A stretch of DNA of 64,000 bases from Tolypothrix tenuis PCC 7101 (GCF_002368295.1 NZ_AP018248.1:3656725-3720724); one strand, 5' to 3'; positions 27,036 to 36,917 are shown, counted from the stretch's first letter. Notes: generated from the letters alone by a model not told the origin. Numbers and translations: made by a program.

Positions 27036-27171
27036 GCTTCATAATGAAGCGAGTACACACTCCTTAGTAATTAATACTTATCAATTTCCTGTATTTGGCT
27101 ACTTTACAAGATATATCGCCTTAGACATAATCACGAATATAACCAAAAAAGGTGGCAAAGCCGCCTTTTTT
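27036..27171 (+). ncRNA. Possible small RNA ending at a terminator
   Basis: A perfect hairpin GCTTCA-TAA-TGAAGC (27036-27050) is followed at once by GAGT-ACAC-ACTC (27051-27062), then about 80 AT-rich bases and the terminator at 27145. No ORF fits this stretch, and it lies 230 bp upstream of ndhD. A short structured transcript is the simplest explanation, but no promoter is evident. Confidence 0.3.
27145..27171 (+). terminator. Rho-independent terminator upstream of ndhD
   Basis: A6 - GGTGGC - AAA - GCCGCC - T6: a 6-bp GC-rich stem (one G-U pair) with flanking A and T tracts, active in either direction. No gene ends just before it on the + strand. Confidence 0.8.
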
Positions 27172-27403
27172 ATGGAATTTTCACATTCTCTATAAATATC
27201 TAAATCAAATAAATAGAAAGATTGACCCCACATTGACGTTGCAAAACTTTACAATTAGAATGGTGGACGGCAAAACCGATGAGTATTTATCTCTACCAAA
27301 ATCTAAAGATTTGCTAGTATAGGGATAAATTACGTTTACAAAAGTACAAATTGGTTCATATACTGCAATTAAAAGCAAAAACGCAAAACGATTGTCATAA
27401 GTG

Positions 27404-29017
27404 ATGAGTCCTATTCAAGTTCCTTGGCTGACAGCCATAATTCTCTTGCCCCTGATGGCATCAATAGCCATCCCCTTTATCCCCGATAAAGAAGGTAAAA
27501 CAGTCCGCTGGTATGGTTTAGGAGTAGCGCTAGCAGACTTTGCACTAATGATTTATGCCTTTTGGCATAACTATGACTTTCAAAATTCAAGTTTCCAACT
27601 AGTAGAAAAATATTCTTGGGTACCACAGTTAGGTTTGAATTGGTCTGTAGCAGTTGATGGCTTATCAATGCCTTTAGTGTTACTGACCGGCTTAATTAAC
27701 ACCCTCGCAGTTTTCGCGGCTTGGAAAGTAACCAACAAGCCGCGTTTATTTTATGGATTAATGCTGGTGATGTACAGCGCCCAGCTTGGCGTGTTTGTCG
27801 CTCAAGATTTACTATTGTTTTTCTTAATGTGGGAAATCGAGTTGGTACCTGTGTACCTGCTGATTTCTATTTGGGGTGGACAAAACCGCCGCTATGCTGC
27901 AACTAAGTTTATTCTCTACACTGCTGCTGCATCAATATTTATATTAGTAGCTGGTTTTGCAATGGCATTCTCTGGAGATACCGTCAGCTTTGATATGGCG
28001 ACTCTGGGAATGAAGAATTATTCTCAAGCTTTGGAATTATTAGTTTACGCAGGTTTCTTAATTGCCTTTGGTGTCAAATTACCAATTTTCCCTCTACATA
28101 CTTGGCTACCTGATGCACATGGTGAAGCATCTGCACCTGGTTCCATGATTTTGGCTGGTGTGTTGCTGAAGATGGGTGGTTATGCATTAATTCGCTTCAA
28201 CATTGAAATGCTACCTAATGCCCATGTTATTTTTGCACCAGTTTTAGCAATCTTAGGTGTAGTAAATATTGTTTACGGTGCTTGTTGCGCTTTTGCTCAA
28301 ACTAACCTCAAACGTCGGTTGGCTTACTCTTCAATTGCCCACATGGGGTTTGTGTTAATTGGGATTGCTTCCTATACAGAAATTGGGATCAGCGGCGCTG
28401 TTCTCCAAATGATTTCTCACGGTTTAATTGCTGCTAGCTTGTTCTTCTTGTCTGGTGTGACTTACGAACGTACCCACACCTTAATGATGGACAAAATGGG
28501 CGGAATGGGTAAAGTAATGCCCCGCACCTTCGCTTTATTTACAGCTGGTTCCATGGCTTCTCTAGCTTTACCTGGAATGAGTGGCTTTGTTGGCGAATTG
28601 ATGGTGTTCTTGGGTATTGCTAGCAGCGATGTTTACAGTTCTAGCTTTAAGGTTGTAGTTGTACTCCTGTCAGCTGTAGGTGTAATTTTAACTCCGATTT
28701 ATTTACTGTCGATGTTGCGTCAAGTGTTCTACGGTAAGCAAACCGAAGAGTTACATTTAGATAACTTCATTCCTGATGTTAAACCCCGCGAACTGTTTAT
28801 CACCGCTTGTCTTTTAGTTCCCATCATCGGAATTGGTTTGTATCCCAAATTAATCACTCAAACTTATGATGTGAAGACAGTAGAAGTAGCTGCTCATGCA
28901 CGCCAAGTTCTACCAGTTGTGGCTCATCAACAACCATCTAATCTCTACTCACGTCTGTTTAAAGCTCCAACATTAGCTGCTTCTCAAGTAGAAAGTTTGG
29001 TTAATATTACTGAGTAA
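27404..29017 (+). CDS. ndhD: NAD(P)H-quinone oxidoreductase subunit 4 (NdhD)
   Basis: A 537-aa membrane subunit of the cyanobacterial NDH-1 complex, homologous to NuoM, with about 14 transmembrane helices. Key features are the ion-translocation glutamate in FFLMWEIELVPVYLL, the GVKLPIFPLHTWLPDAHGEASAPGSM-type loop, and YSSIAHMGFVLIG. It pumps protons in respiratory and cyclic electron flow in the thylakoid membrane. Length and sequence suggest the NdhD1/D2 type. I chose the ATG at 27404; a GTG directly before it (27401) is also in frame. No other ndh gene is adjacent. Confidence 0.93.
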   Translation: MSPIQVPWLTAIILLPLMASIAIPFIPDKEGKTVRWYGLGVALADFALMIYAFWHNYDFQNSSFQLVEKYSWVPQLGLNWSVAVDGLSMPLVLLTGLINTLAVFAAWKVTNKPRLFYGLMLVMYSAQLGVFVAQDLLLFFLMWEIELVPVYLLISIWGGQNRRYAATKFILYTAAASIFILVAGFAMAFSGDTVSFDMATLGMKNYSQALELLVYAGFLIAFGVKLPIFPLHTWLPDAHGEASAPGSMILAGVLLKMGGYALIRFNIEMLPNAHVIFAPVLAILGVVNIVYGACCAFAQTNLKRRLAYSSIAHMGFVLIGIASYTEIGISGAVLQMISHGLIAASLFFLSGVTYERTHTLMMDKMGGMGKVMPRTFALFTAGSMASLALPGMSGFVGELMVFLGIASSDVYSSSFKVVVVLLSAVGVILTPIYLLSMLRQVFYGKQTEELHLDNFIPDVKPRELFITACLLVPIIGIGLYPKLITQTYDVKTVEVAAHARQVLPVVAHQQPSNLYSRLFKAPTLAASQVESLVNITE

Positions 29018-29065
29018 TTATATTTTTCTCTAAGGGTGCTGCAAGTAAATTCTAAATATGAGGGG

Positions 29066-29102
29066 ATTAGAGGGGTGGTTGTGAAACTGCCCCTCTAATT
29101 TT
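29066..29102 (+). terminator. Terminator after ndhD
   Basis: A 10-bp perfect stem ATTAGAGGGG/CCCCTCTAAT followed by TTT, about 50 bp past the ndhD stop. Confidence 0.8.
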
Positions 29103-29196
29103 ATGAAGCTTCAAGCGTGAGAGTTTGAGTTTGAAGCATACATTATGGGCAAACTAACCTAGCGATCAAATTGTATTTGCATAGGGGAATACCGTA

Positions 29197-31752
29197 ATGT
29201 ACGCATCTATCAATATCGATCAACTAAGAAATGCTAATATTTCTCCCACAATACCATTCGAGCACCAAAAGGATGCTTTTGAAGCCCTTAGCAAAACATT
29301 TAAGTTTGATAGTCAAAAACCAGGTAGTGGAATATTAGCCCTTCCTACAGGTGCTGGAAAAACATTTACAGCTGTTAGGTGGTTATCTAACCATGTAATT
29401 CCTAAAAATATCAAGATACTTTGGTTAGCTCCTTCTTTCTATTTGTTAGAGCAAGCATTTGATACTTTTAAAAAAAATGCCAGAGATATTCCCGAAACTA
29501 AAAAAACATTAAATATTCGCTGTGTTTCTAGCCATCCTTCTCATGCAAATGCATCATCTATACAACTGACTGATGATATTGTTATCATGACGATACAAAC
29601 AGCTATCAAAAATTTACATACTGATGCCATAGATAGATTTGGTAATAAGTTTGAGACAGCTTTTAGAAAATTTATTGATAGTTGTAGAGAAAAAGGGCTT
29701 TTTGTCGTAGTTGATGAAGCTCACCATTCACCTGCTTATGGTTGTAGAAATTTATTAATTGGTGAGAAAGATTCTGCGCTAGGACTTAGAGGACTACTTC
29801 CAAACTTACATCTACTTGGTTTAACAGCTACACCAACTTATAATGATAAAACTAGAAGAGGTTGGCTTTGGAAAATTTTTGAAAATGGAATTATTTATGA
29901 AGCTAATAAAGCCAGCTTAATCACACAAAAGGTTTTAGCCAAACCTAATTACATTGAAGTATCAACTGGTAAAGAATGGGAAGTAGATGACACATTATAT
30001 GAAAGGTTGGTTAAGGAACATAAAGACCTTCCAGAGTCAATTATAGATAAGCTTGCAACTGATAAAGATAGAAATAATTTTATCGTACACACTTATCTAT
30101 CAAATAAAGATGCTTACGGTAAAACTATTATCTTTGCAGATCGTTGGTTCCAATGTGTTTATATAAAAGAAAAGCTTTGCGAACAAGGCATTAAAGCGGA
30201 TGCAATTTATTCTCATATAGATGCCGATCCTGGCTCTGCTGAAGCACGAAATAAACGGACTCAAGATGATAACAAAAGAATTTTAACTGAATTCAAGGAT
30301 GGAAAGCTTGATGTATTGATCAATGTAAGAATGTTAACAGAGGGCGCTGATGTTCCTAATGTTCAGACGGTATTTATTACTCGCCAAACAACAAGCTCTA
30401 TCTTAATGACTCAAATGATTGGTAGAGCATTACGGGGCGAAAAAGTAGGAGGTAGCAGTGATGCAAATATCATTTTATTCTTCGATGAGTGGAAACGTTT
30501 AATTGATTGGGCAGAACCAGAAGTAGGTGGAACAGAAGAGGATAAAAAAACTTATGTAAGAGGTCTTTATCCACTGGAATATATCTCAATCCGTCTAGTT
30601 GAGGAATTATCAAAGTTCATAGACGGTATTATAGATGTTCCAATGGAATTTAAGAAAATATGTCCAATTGGTTGGTATAAAACTGAAATTGTGTATGCTG
30701 ATTCTGACAGTAACCATGAATCAATGGAAGCATTTACTGAATTTGTCATGGTATATGAACACACACAAGCTAAATTTGATTCATTTCTCCTCTATATTTA
30801 CTCTACAAATTTAGCAGATGAATGGTCTAAAGAGTATCTAGATAATGAATTGGTGCAGCCTCAGATTGAACAATGGATAGATTTATGGTTTGATTATGAA
30901 ACTGATAATATGGGAAATAAGCTTAATTCAGATTTAATTAAGATTGTTCGTCATATTGCTCAAAATCAATCTTTGCCGTCATATTATTCATTTGAGGAGA
31001 GAGAAATTTATGATTTAGATAAAATTGCTAATCAAGTAATTGAATTTTCATCTCGATTAAAACATGAATATCTCAGTAAAGAGTTCTCAAAACCTGGAAC
31101 ATTGTGGAAAACTTTCTACAAAAGTTCGATTCGATTTGAAACAGCAGTGGACGCAGCTATTAGAAGCATTATTCATCGTAATATATATGCAAATGAAGAA
31201 GGACAAAATTTTGTAACAATAAATACTCCAGATATTATAGAGTTAACTGAAGAAGAAAAGAAGCAAATTAAAAATCGAGATGGTCGTAGATGTCTATGTT
31301 GTGGCTTAAAAGGCGAAGAAGATAACTTACAAATTGATCATGTTTTGCCATTCTCTATGGGTGGCAAAACTTCCATAGACAACTCACAGACTTTGTGTGG
31401 TAAGTGCAATAGACTTAAAGGCAAGAATGAAATTGATTTTCGGATTAAGGTAACGAAATTAAGAGAGCCAAAAAAACTAAAAGAGCTTAATTTATCATTT
31501 CCATATGCAATACTAAATGATAAAAAACGCAAAACTCAGATAATTATAACAAGAATAGTAAATTTCTTTTACCACTGCCAAGCTGTTTCAAAAGTTAATC
31601 TGCAAGGCTCAATTTGGGAAATACATTTGTATGCTGGTAACAATCCTGCATGGCTGCTTCAACAAAAAGCGGAACTTCTCAAGTTTATTAAAGATCAGCT
31701 TGACTACCATGTGCAAGATATTAAAGTTACGGCACTTGATAAAAGTGAATAG
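29197..31752 (+). CDS. DEAD/DEAH-box helicase fused to HNH nuclease
   Basis: An 851-aa superfamily 2 helicase: LPTGAGKTF (Walker A, about 49-57), VVDEAHH (motif II, DEAH at 173-176), LTATPT (209-214), TEGADVPNVQ, and QMIGRALRG (motif VI, ending about 414). After a helical middle, a C-terminal HNH domain carries C699-x-x-C702, the IDHVLPFSMGGK histidines around H715, and LCGKCNRLKGKNE. Type I/III-like translocase plus a nuclease in one chain fits DNA restriction. It is a single gene between ndhD and P450, with AT-rich codon use. It resembles the helicase-type restriction enzymes found with DNA phosphorothioation systems; a sulfur-dependent role with the island at 902-13005 is inference. Confidence 0.87.
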   Translation: MYASINIDQLRNANISPTIPFEHQKDAFEALSKTFKFDSQKPGSGILALPTGAGKTFTAVRWLSNHVIPKNIKILWLAPSFYLLEQAFDTFKKNARDIPETKKTLNIRCVSSHPSHANASSIQLTDDIVIMTIQTAIKNLHTDAIDRFGNKFETAFRKFIDSCREKGLFVVVDEAHHSPAYGCRNLLIGEKDSALGLRGLLPNLHLLGLTATPTYNDKTRRGWLWKIFENGIIYEANKASLITQKVLAKPNYIEVSTGKEWEVDDTLYERLVKEHKDLPESIIDKLATDKDRNNFIVHTYLSNKDAYGKTIIFADRWFQCVYIKEKLCEQGIKADAIYSHIDADPGSAEARNKRTQDDNKRILTEFKDGKLDVLINVRMLTEGADVPNVQTVFITRQTTSSILMTQMIGRALRGEKVGGSSDANIILFFDEWKRLIDWAEPEVGGTEEDKKTYVRGLYPLEYISIRLVEELSKFIDGIIDVPMEFKKICPIGWYKTEIVYADSDSNHESMEAFTEFVMVYEHTQAKFDSFLLYIYSTNLADEWSKEYLDNELVQPQIEQWIDLWFDYETDNMGNKLNSDLIKIVRHIAQNQSLPSYYSFEEREIYDLDKIANQVIEFSSRLKHEYLSKEFSKPGTLWKTFYKSSIRFETAVDAAIRSIIHRNIYANEEGQNFVTINTPDIIELTEEEKKQIKNRDGRRCLCCGLKGEEDNLQIDHVLPFSMGGKTSIDNSQTLCGKCNRLKGKNEIDFRIKVTKLREPKKLKELNLSFPYAILNDKKRKTQIIITRIVNFFYHCQAVSKVNLQGSIWEIHLYAGNNPAWLLQQKAELLKFIKDQLDYHVQDIKVTALDKSE

Positions 31753-31797
31753 GAAGTCGATAGGCACTTGCAAGTAATAAAATGGTCGGCTATCAAT

Positions 31798-31825
31798 GGT
31801 GCGTTGCGCTTTGCGACAACGCACC
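31798..31825. repeat. GGTGCGTTG palindrome
   Basis: GGTGCGTTG-CGC-TTT-GCG-A-CAACGCACC, 46 bp past the helicase stop; a member of the GTAGGGTGCGTTA family. It may end the helicase transcript. A fragment of element D (TTTTTTAGCTGGAAGTC) follows at 31905-31920. Confidence 0.7.
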
Positions 31826-31960
31826 CTACGAGAGAAAGCGATATTTTGCTGTGTTATGCGATCGCAGTTTTGCGATTCGAGATTCCGCTACTATAATGGT
31901 ATATTTTTTAGCTGGAAGTCTCTTAACCCAAGCCTATTGATATTTAACCCAGCTAGAACT

Positions 31961-33334
31961 TCAAATGCTACTTGACTCTAAAGCCCGAGATGGTAGTTGA
32001 TGCTGTTGTTTCGCCACTAATTGAATGCTGCGATTTGGCCCTGTAACTAAACCACGCCGCTTCGGACGAATCTCAAGATTCTGATCAACTAATGCCAAAT
32101 CCCAACTTGAGAGAATTTTCGCTAGTATTACTTTCATTTCAAATTGGGCAAATGCCATGCCTATACAGCGTCTTGCGCCACCGCCAAAGGGCAAAAATTC
32201 GTAAGGTGAAAATTGACGTTCTAAAAAGCGTTCTGGTTTAAATTGCTGATGTTGTGGGTATAAATCTTCGCGTTGATGGGTGAGATAAATGGAACCTAGT
32301 ACGATTGTGCCGGGTTCTAGGTCATGACCACACAAAGATACTGGTGTTTTGACTACACGTGGGAAAGTTAGCATCCCCACTGGATAAATCCGCAAAGCTT
32401 CGCAGCAGACAGCGTTGAGATATGGTGATTTAAAAACGCTACTGGGGTCTGAGTTCTCACCCAAACTATCGATTTCTTGTACTAGTTTTTGCTGAACTGA
32501 TGGTAATTTATGAATCCAGTACAATGCCCAGGTGAGGGCTGTGGCTGTGGTTTCATGTCCTGCTGTTAACAGCGTCATTAATTCATCGCGTATTTCTTCG
32601 TCAGTCATGGCTTCCCCGGCTTCATCACGCGCCGCCATGAGTAAGCTGAGGATATCTGTGCGCGATGGGTCGGGATTTTCGCGTCGTTCCTGAATTTCTT
32701 CATTAAGGAGTTGATGAACGCGCTTTCTGCGGCGCAAAAATCTTCCCCAAGAACTGCGGGGTCCAAAATCTAGGCGCAGAGCAGGAAAATAAAGTTCAAC
32801 TACCCTTAAGGGAGAGTTTTCGTTGAGCATTGTCGCTAAAACTTGCTCTAACTCTTGGGCACGTGGCCCTTCGTATAATCCAAATACAGCTTGCATAATC
32901 ACCCGCATGGTAATGATTTGCATCGCTGACCTAGCACAGAAGGGTTTATCTATCTCCCATTGGCTAATTACTTGCGCTGTGACATCGTGAATTACTTGGC
33001 CGTAAGTACGCATTCTGTCACCGTGAAACGGCGGCATTAATAACTGGCGTTGACGGCGATGTACTTCTCCACTGACTGTAATTACAGAATTTTTCCCTAG
33101 CATTGGTTCAAAGACTTTGTTCCAATCGCTGGGGGCTGCAAATTCCTTGGTATCGCTGGTTAAAATTTGCTGTAGCGCCTCGGGGTTGCTCACAAACACC
33201 ACAGGCGGATTTAATTGCATAGTAAAAATATCGCCATAGCGTTCGGCACAAGCTGCCATAAACGGCATGGGTTGAAAAATCCACTGAAGCATCTGGACAA
33301 ACGCTGGAGATTTGGGGCCGTTGGGTAGTTTCAT
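31961..33334 (-). CDS. Cytochrome P450, CYP110-like
   Basis: A 457-aa P450 monooxygenase; start chosen at the ATG at 33334 (MKLPNGPKSP, the usual proline-rich N-terminus), not the longer frame to 33379. The oxygen-activation helix is LLTAGHETTATALTW, the ExxR motif is in CCEALRIYP, and the haem-ligand cysteine C390 lies in FLPFGGGARRCIGMAFAQ. There is no membrane anchor. It is closest in look to cyanobacterial CYP110, which hydroxylates fatty acids or terpenes. Divergent from the transketolase-like gene with about 200 bp between. Confidence 0.93.
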   Translation of the reverse strand: MKLPNGPKSPAFVQMLQWIFQPMPFMAACAERYGDIFTMQLNPPVVFVSNPEALQQILTSDTKEFAAPSDWNKVFEPMLGKNSVITVSGEVHRRQRQLLMPPFHGDRMRTYGQVIHDVTAQVISQWEIDKPFCARSAMQIITMRVIMQAVFGLYEGPRAQELEQVLATMLNENSPLRVVELYFPALRLDFGPRSSWGRFLRRRKRVHQLLNEEIQERRENPDPSRTDILSLLMAARDEAGEAMTDEEIRDELMTLLTAGHETTATALTWALYWIHKLPSVQQKLVQEIDSLGENSDPSSVFKSPYLNAVCCEALRIYPVGMLTFPRVVKTPVSLCGHDLEPGTIVLGSIYLTHQREDLYPQHQQFKPERFLERQFSPYEFLPFGGGARRCIGMAFAQFEMKVILAKILSSWDLALVDQNLEIRPKRRGLVTGPNRSIQLVAKQQHQLPSRALESSSI

Positions 33335-33532
33335 AGGCTTGGTCTTGTGGTTTATTTCTGTTTTGCCAATGAAGCACAAAGAAAAACATTAAATTTTTTG
33401 GAATGACTCATAGAAGCTGCTTATCTTTGTGTTGCGAAAGTGCAATAAACTGTTACAACCTGGAAGTTGTAAAATTTTTGTTAATTTGGACGAGCATCTC
33501 CAGTTTCTCCTCATCCTTTTAAGGTATTCAGC

Positions 33533-35746
33533 ATGACAGCAACCACGCCTAAAGCATCTTCAGCGCTTCCTAATTTTTGCGAAGGAATTCAATATTTTGG
33601 GGAAGCGTTACCAGGTTTTGAAACCTATGGTGCCAACCCTGCTATAGAATCAGGCAAAGTAGCGATCGCAGATCCGAATGATCCAGTAGCCGTATATCAA
33701 ACTTTACTGGCTGCCGATGCTCTACGTTACCTGACGCTACAAATCACAGGTAGTAAAGCTTCTGGTCACCCTGGTGGATTTGCTAGCCAAGCGGAAGCTT
33801 ACGCGGCTCTCGTCATGTTAGGGTACAAAAACATTATTACGGAAGTCGGTCACCACGCCCCCGGATTTTATAGTGCCATGTTCCTCGATCGCTCTTTAGA
33901 GGATATGGGTATTTTGACTGTCCAACAATTGCGCGATCGCTTTCGTGAAAAGCATGGACTATTAGGGCATCTTTCTGGTTACATACCCGGTATTCTCGCA
34001 CCTGCGGGGCCTTTAGGACAAGGGCAACACTTCGCCATGTCCGCTGCACTGCTGCATAAAGATAAATTATTCCCCTTCACCGTTGGGGATGGTGGGTTAG
34101 GTGAACCTTATATTATGAGTTCAATGGCTCACTTTAACACTGCTTATCCCAGCGTTACCAATTTCTTACCTGTGCTGGTGTGGAACGGTTACAGCCAAGA
34201 ACATCACAGTATGGTTTCCCTGAAAACCAACGAACAGATGACAGCATACTGGCAAGGTAATGGTTTTGCCGAAGTTGTGTTAGTTGATGCCAAGGAATTT
34301 GACGACCAAAACCAAGCTGGTGATTATGTTGATAGTACCGCTTTTTCCTTTGAGCAACGGTTAGCCTTTACCAAAGCCGTACTTTTGGGAGTCGATCAAG
34401 CTGCACGTTCTGCTTTGAATGGTAAGCTGACAGTCTTCATTATTAAACAACTCAAAGGTGCGGGAGTTCACGCCAGAGGGTCAAAATCTCACAACCTTTA
34501 TCCCAAAGATACGTTAGATGCTCCCCATATTATTAACGCGTTAAAAGAACGTGCATTATCTGCGTCAGCTTGGCAAATTGTGCGGACAAATGCCGAACGT
34601 GCAGGAGGTGGCCCTGCTGCGAAAACCGTGGTAACAGAATTTGAATTACCATTACCAGATTTAGGCGAATTACCTTTAGAAGAATATGCAGTAGGTGGCG
34701 AACCAAAAGTTTCGACAACTGCAATGGGAAGATTAGTAGGAATCGTCGGTAAAAAAGACCCGAATTTCTTAGTAACTAATGCTGATGGTAACGAAGCATC
34801 GGGAATTGCCAATATTAACCAAGCATTGAAGATTATTCACCCCACAACCGACGACTTATATAATCAAGCACCAACCGGACAAGTTTATGAACCATTGAGT
34901 GAAGATGCTTGTGCTGGTTTAGCTGCTGGTTTATCGTTAATGGGTGCCAGAACTCTGTGGTGTTCCTACGAATCTTTTGCCATCAACGGATTACCAATTT
35001 GGCAAACTGTTACTCAAGCAATGGCAGAATTGCGCCGTCAAACTCCTTCAACAATTACATTATTTACTGCTGGTGCATTAGAGCAAGGGCGTAATGGTTG
35101 GACACACCAACGTCCAGAAATTGAAGCTTATTTTGCTTCCTTAATGCGAACTGGCAATGTATTCCCATTATTCCCCCCTGATGCTAACAGTATTCAAGCT
35201 TGTTATGACTGGGCATTGCAAACAAAAAATAAAGGAATTGTGATTACTGCAAGTAAATCACCTTTGCCAATTCGCACTACTTTAGAACAAACTCGTCAAG
35301 GTTTACGCGACGGTGCAGTAGTATTGCATGAAGTTCCAGGCGATAAACAAGTTGTGTTTGCTGTCATTGGTGATATGACACTAATGCCAGTATTTGAAGC
35401 CGCAGCTTTTTTAGAAACTGAAGGTATTGGTGCCAAGATAGTTTCTGTGATTAATCCTCGCCGTTTGTATCGTTCTAATGATACTGCTTGGGATACTTGT
35501 TCGGAACCTGATGGTGGTTTCTTAGATGATGCCAAATTTGCCGAATTATTTGATGGCGATGCGTTAATTGGTGTTACTGGTGGTGCGCCGGCGATGCTAG
35601 AACCAATTATGTTGCGGAGTAATTCTAAGCGCGATACTTTTGCATGGAAGCGTGGGGAAACTACCGCGAGTGCTGGTGAGTTGATGGCGTTTAATGGGTT
35701 GACTGCGGAGGCGTTGACGAAGCGGGCGATTGAATTAGTGCATTAA
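33533..35746 (+). CDS. Transketolase-family thiamine diphosphate enzyme
   Basis: A 737-aa protein of the transketolase fold. The N-terminal part has SKASGHPGGFASQAEAYAAL (split by the GHPGG substrate loop), GPLGQGQHFAMSAALLHK and the ThDP motif GDGGLGEPYIMSSMAHFN. The central pyrimidine-binding domain has LAAGLSLMGARTLWCSYE, and the C-terminal domain has GVTGGAPAMLEPIM. The details differ from the ordinary Calvin-cycle TktA (no clear canonical TktA C-terminus) and from phosphoketolase, so it looks like a separate cyanobacterial branch of the family. It should transfer C2 or related units between sugar phosphates; the substrate is unknown. Monocistronic. Confidence 0.8.
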   Translation: MTATTPKASSALPNFCEGIQYFGEALPGFETYGANPAIESGKVAIADPNDPVAVYQTLLAADALRYLTLQITGSKASGHPGGFASQAEAYAALVMLGYKNIITEVGHHAPGFYSAMFLDRSLEDMGILTVQQLRDRFREKHGLLGHLSGYIPGILAPAGPLGQGQHFAMSAALLHKDKLFPFTVGDGGLGEPYIMSSMAHFNTAYPSVTNFLPVLVWNGYSQEHHSMVSLKTNEQMTAYWQGNGFAEVVLVDAKEFDDQNQAGDYVDSTAFSFEQRLAFTKAVLLGVDQAARSALNGKLTVFIIKQLKGAGVHARGSKSHNLYPKDTLDAPHIINALKERALSASAWQIVRTNAERAGGGPAAKTVVTEFELPLPDLGELPLEEYAVGGEPKVSTTAMGRLVGIVGKKDPNFLVTNADGNEASGIANINQALKIIHPTTDDLYNQAPTGQVYEPLSEDACAGLAAGLSLMGARTLWCSYESFAINGLPIWQTVTQAMAELRRQTPSTITLFTAGALEQGRNGWTHQRPEIEAYFASLMRTGNVFPLFPPDANSIQACYDWALQTKNKGIVITASKSPLPIRTTLEQTRQGLRDGAVVLHEVPGDKQVVFAVIGDMTLMPVFEAAAFLETEGIGAKIVSVINPRRLYRSNDTAWDTCSEPDGGFLDDAKFAELFDGDALIGVTGGAPAMLEPIMLRSNSKRDTFAWKRGETTASAGELMAFNGLTAEALTKRAIELVH

Positions 35747-35914
35747 TATTTAGGCTTGAAATTTTAACCGCAGATGCACGCAGATGAACGCAGATAAAGA
35801 AGCGTTTTGATGAGTGTATTCGCGGTTTTTTTTCAATTAACGCTGAAGTAAATTAATATAGAGACACTTATAATAAGATTAATCACTATAGTTAATTTTA
35901 CTAATTCAGCGACA

Positions 35915-36571
35915 ATGGAAAACGAATTACAAGAATTACTACTATCTAAAAAAGAGTTGAAAGAATTAACAGGAATATTTAATGATAATAATCTACCTAT
36001 TTTTCAAAAGTTTGTAAATTTTATAAAAAATATATTAATATTTATTGGAGTATTTATAACTTTAAAATTTATCTGTTACATTTTCTTTTATGAAGAAGAT
36101 GCTGAGTTTTTTAGTTTTGTAATAGCTTTGATTATAGGTTTACTCTGGATAATAAGTGCTTATATTAAGCATCATAAATTTATTATTAATAATTTTAATG
36201 GACAAAATCAAATAAATGAACAATTAAATAACTTGCTTAAAGAAGTAGAAAAATATAATTCTTTAATTAAAAATATAACTGTTATCCAAGAGCTACAAAA
36301 TATTGGACATAATGTAAGTTTAGATAATAAATCAAATATAATTGAGGCAATTAAAATAACCAGAAATGATTTGATCCGTGCTTTGAAAACCGAAAGAATT
36401 TTAAGAGAAAATCCTAGTTTTAAACCTGAGGAATTTTCAATTAATCTGGATAGTATCAGAGCATTGCAAACTGCTGAACAGGCTGACGAGTATGGACGTT
36501 TATTCAATGATGCTTTGCAAGTAGCTATGAGCGTACAAGAAGAAATGAAAAAGTTACAAAGTAAATATTAA
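35915..36571 (+). CDS. Hypothetical two-helix membrane protein with coiled coil
   Basis: A 218-aa, very AT-rich gene. Residues about 30-60 (FIKNILIFIGVFITLKF) and 65-85 (FFSFVIALIIGLLWIIS) form two membrane segments. The rest is a cytoplasmic coiled-coil-like helix (INEQLNNLLKEVEKYNSL, then TERILRENPSF). No family recognised. The layout resembles membrane effectors of defence or stress systems, but nothing else supports that. The next gene is 346 bp away across repeats, so no operon is evident. Confidence 0.65.
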   Translation: MENELQELLLSKKELKELTGIFNDNNLPIFQKFVNFIKNILIFIGVFITLKFICYIFFYEEDAEFFSFVIALIIGLLWIISAYIKHHKFIINNFNGQNQINEQLNNLLKEVEKYNSLIKNITVIQELQNIGHNVSLDNKSNIIEAIKITRNDLIRALKTERILRENPSFKPEEFSINLDSIRALQTAEQADEYGRLFNDALQVAMSVQEEMKKLQSKY

Positions 36572-36658
36572 GAAATAAATTAATTTTTCTAGTTATAAGT
36601 TGTTGTCTTCTGTAAAATGGCATAAATTGCAATTATCTAGAAAAACAGATTCATCTGG

Positions 36659-36735
36659 TAGGTTGGGTTTCGTTCCTCAACCCAACATCTTAAAAATTTA
36701 TCAATGTTGGGTTGAACGAAGTGAAACCCAACCTA
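36659..36735. repeat. 77-bp palindrome TAGGTTGGGTTTCG
   Basis: Arms TAGGTTGGGTTTCGTTCCTC/AACGAAGTGAAACCCAACCT with a CAACCCAACAT/ATGTTGGGTTG inner pair. A common cyanobacterial dispersed palindrome; non-coding. Confidence 0.8.
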
Positions 36736-36806
36736 TAAGAGATTGCTTGATTACAAGTAGCGTAACTACTCAAATAGTAGCTATTGTAAATTATTCGTGA
36801 ACGACC

Positions 36807-36839
36807 AGATCCCCGACTTCTTGGAGAAGTCGGGGATCT
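36807..36839. repeat. Dispersed 33-bp palindrome, copy 3
   Basis: Same AGATCCCCGACTTCTT family with one imperfect pair at the loop (GGAG). It lies about 80 bp upstream of the nuclease/TOPRIM operon. Confidence 0.9.
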
Positions 36840-36917
36840 GAGACTTGGCTACTTTTACAGGGTAAGGATGTAATATAAGTTAAATCTTCAACAGCTTATT
36901 ACACATCAGATTCAATC

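Noticed and set aside
33335..33379. Longer N-terminus of the P450
   Set aside because: The extra 15 residues do not resemble P450 N-termini; MKLPNGPKSP is the typical start.
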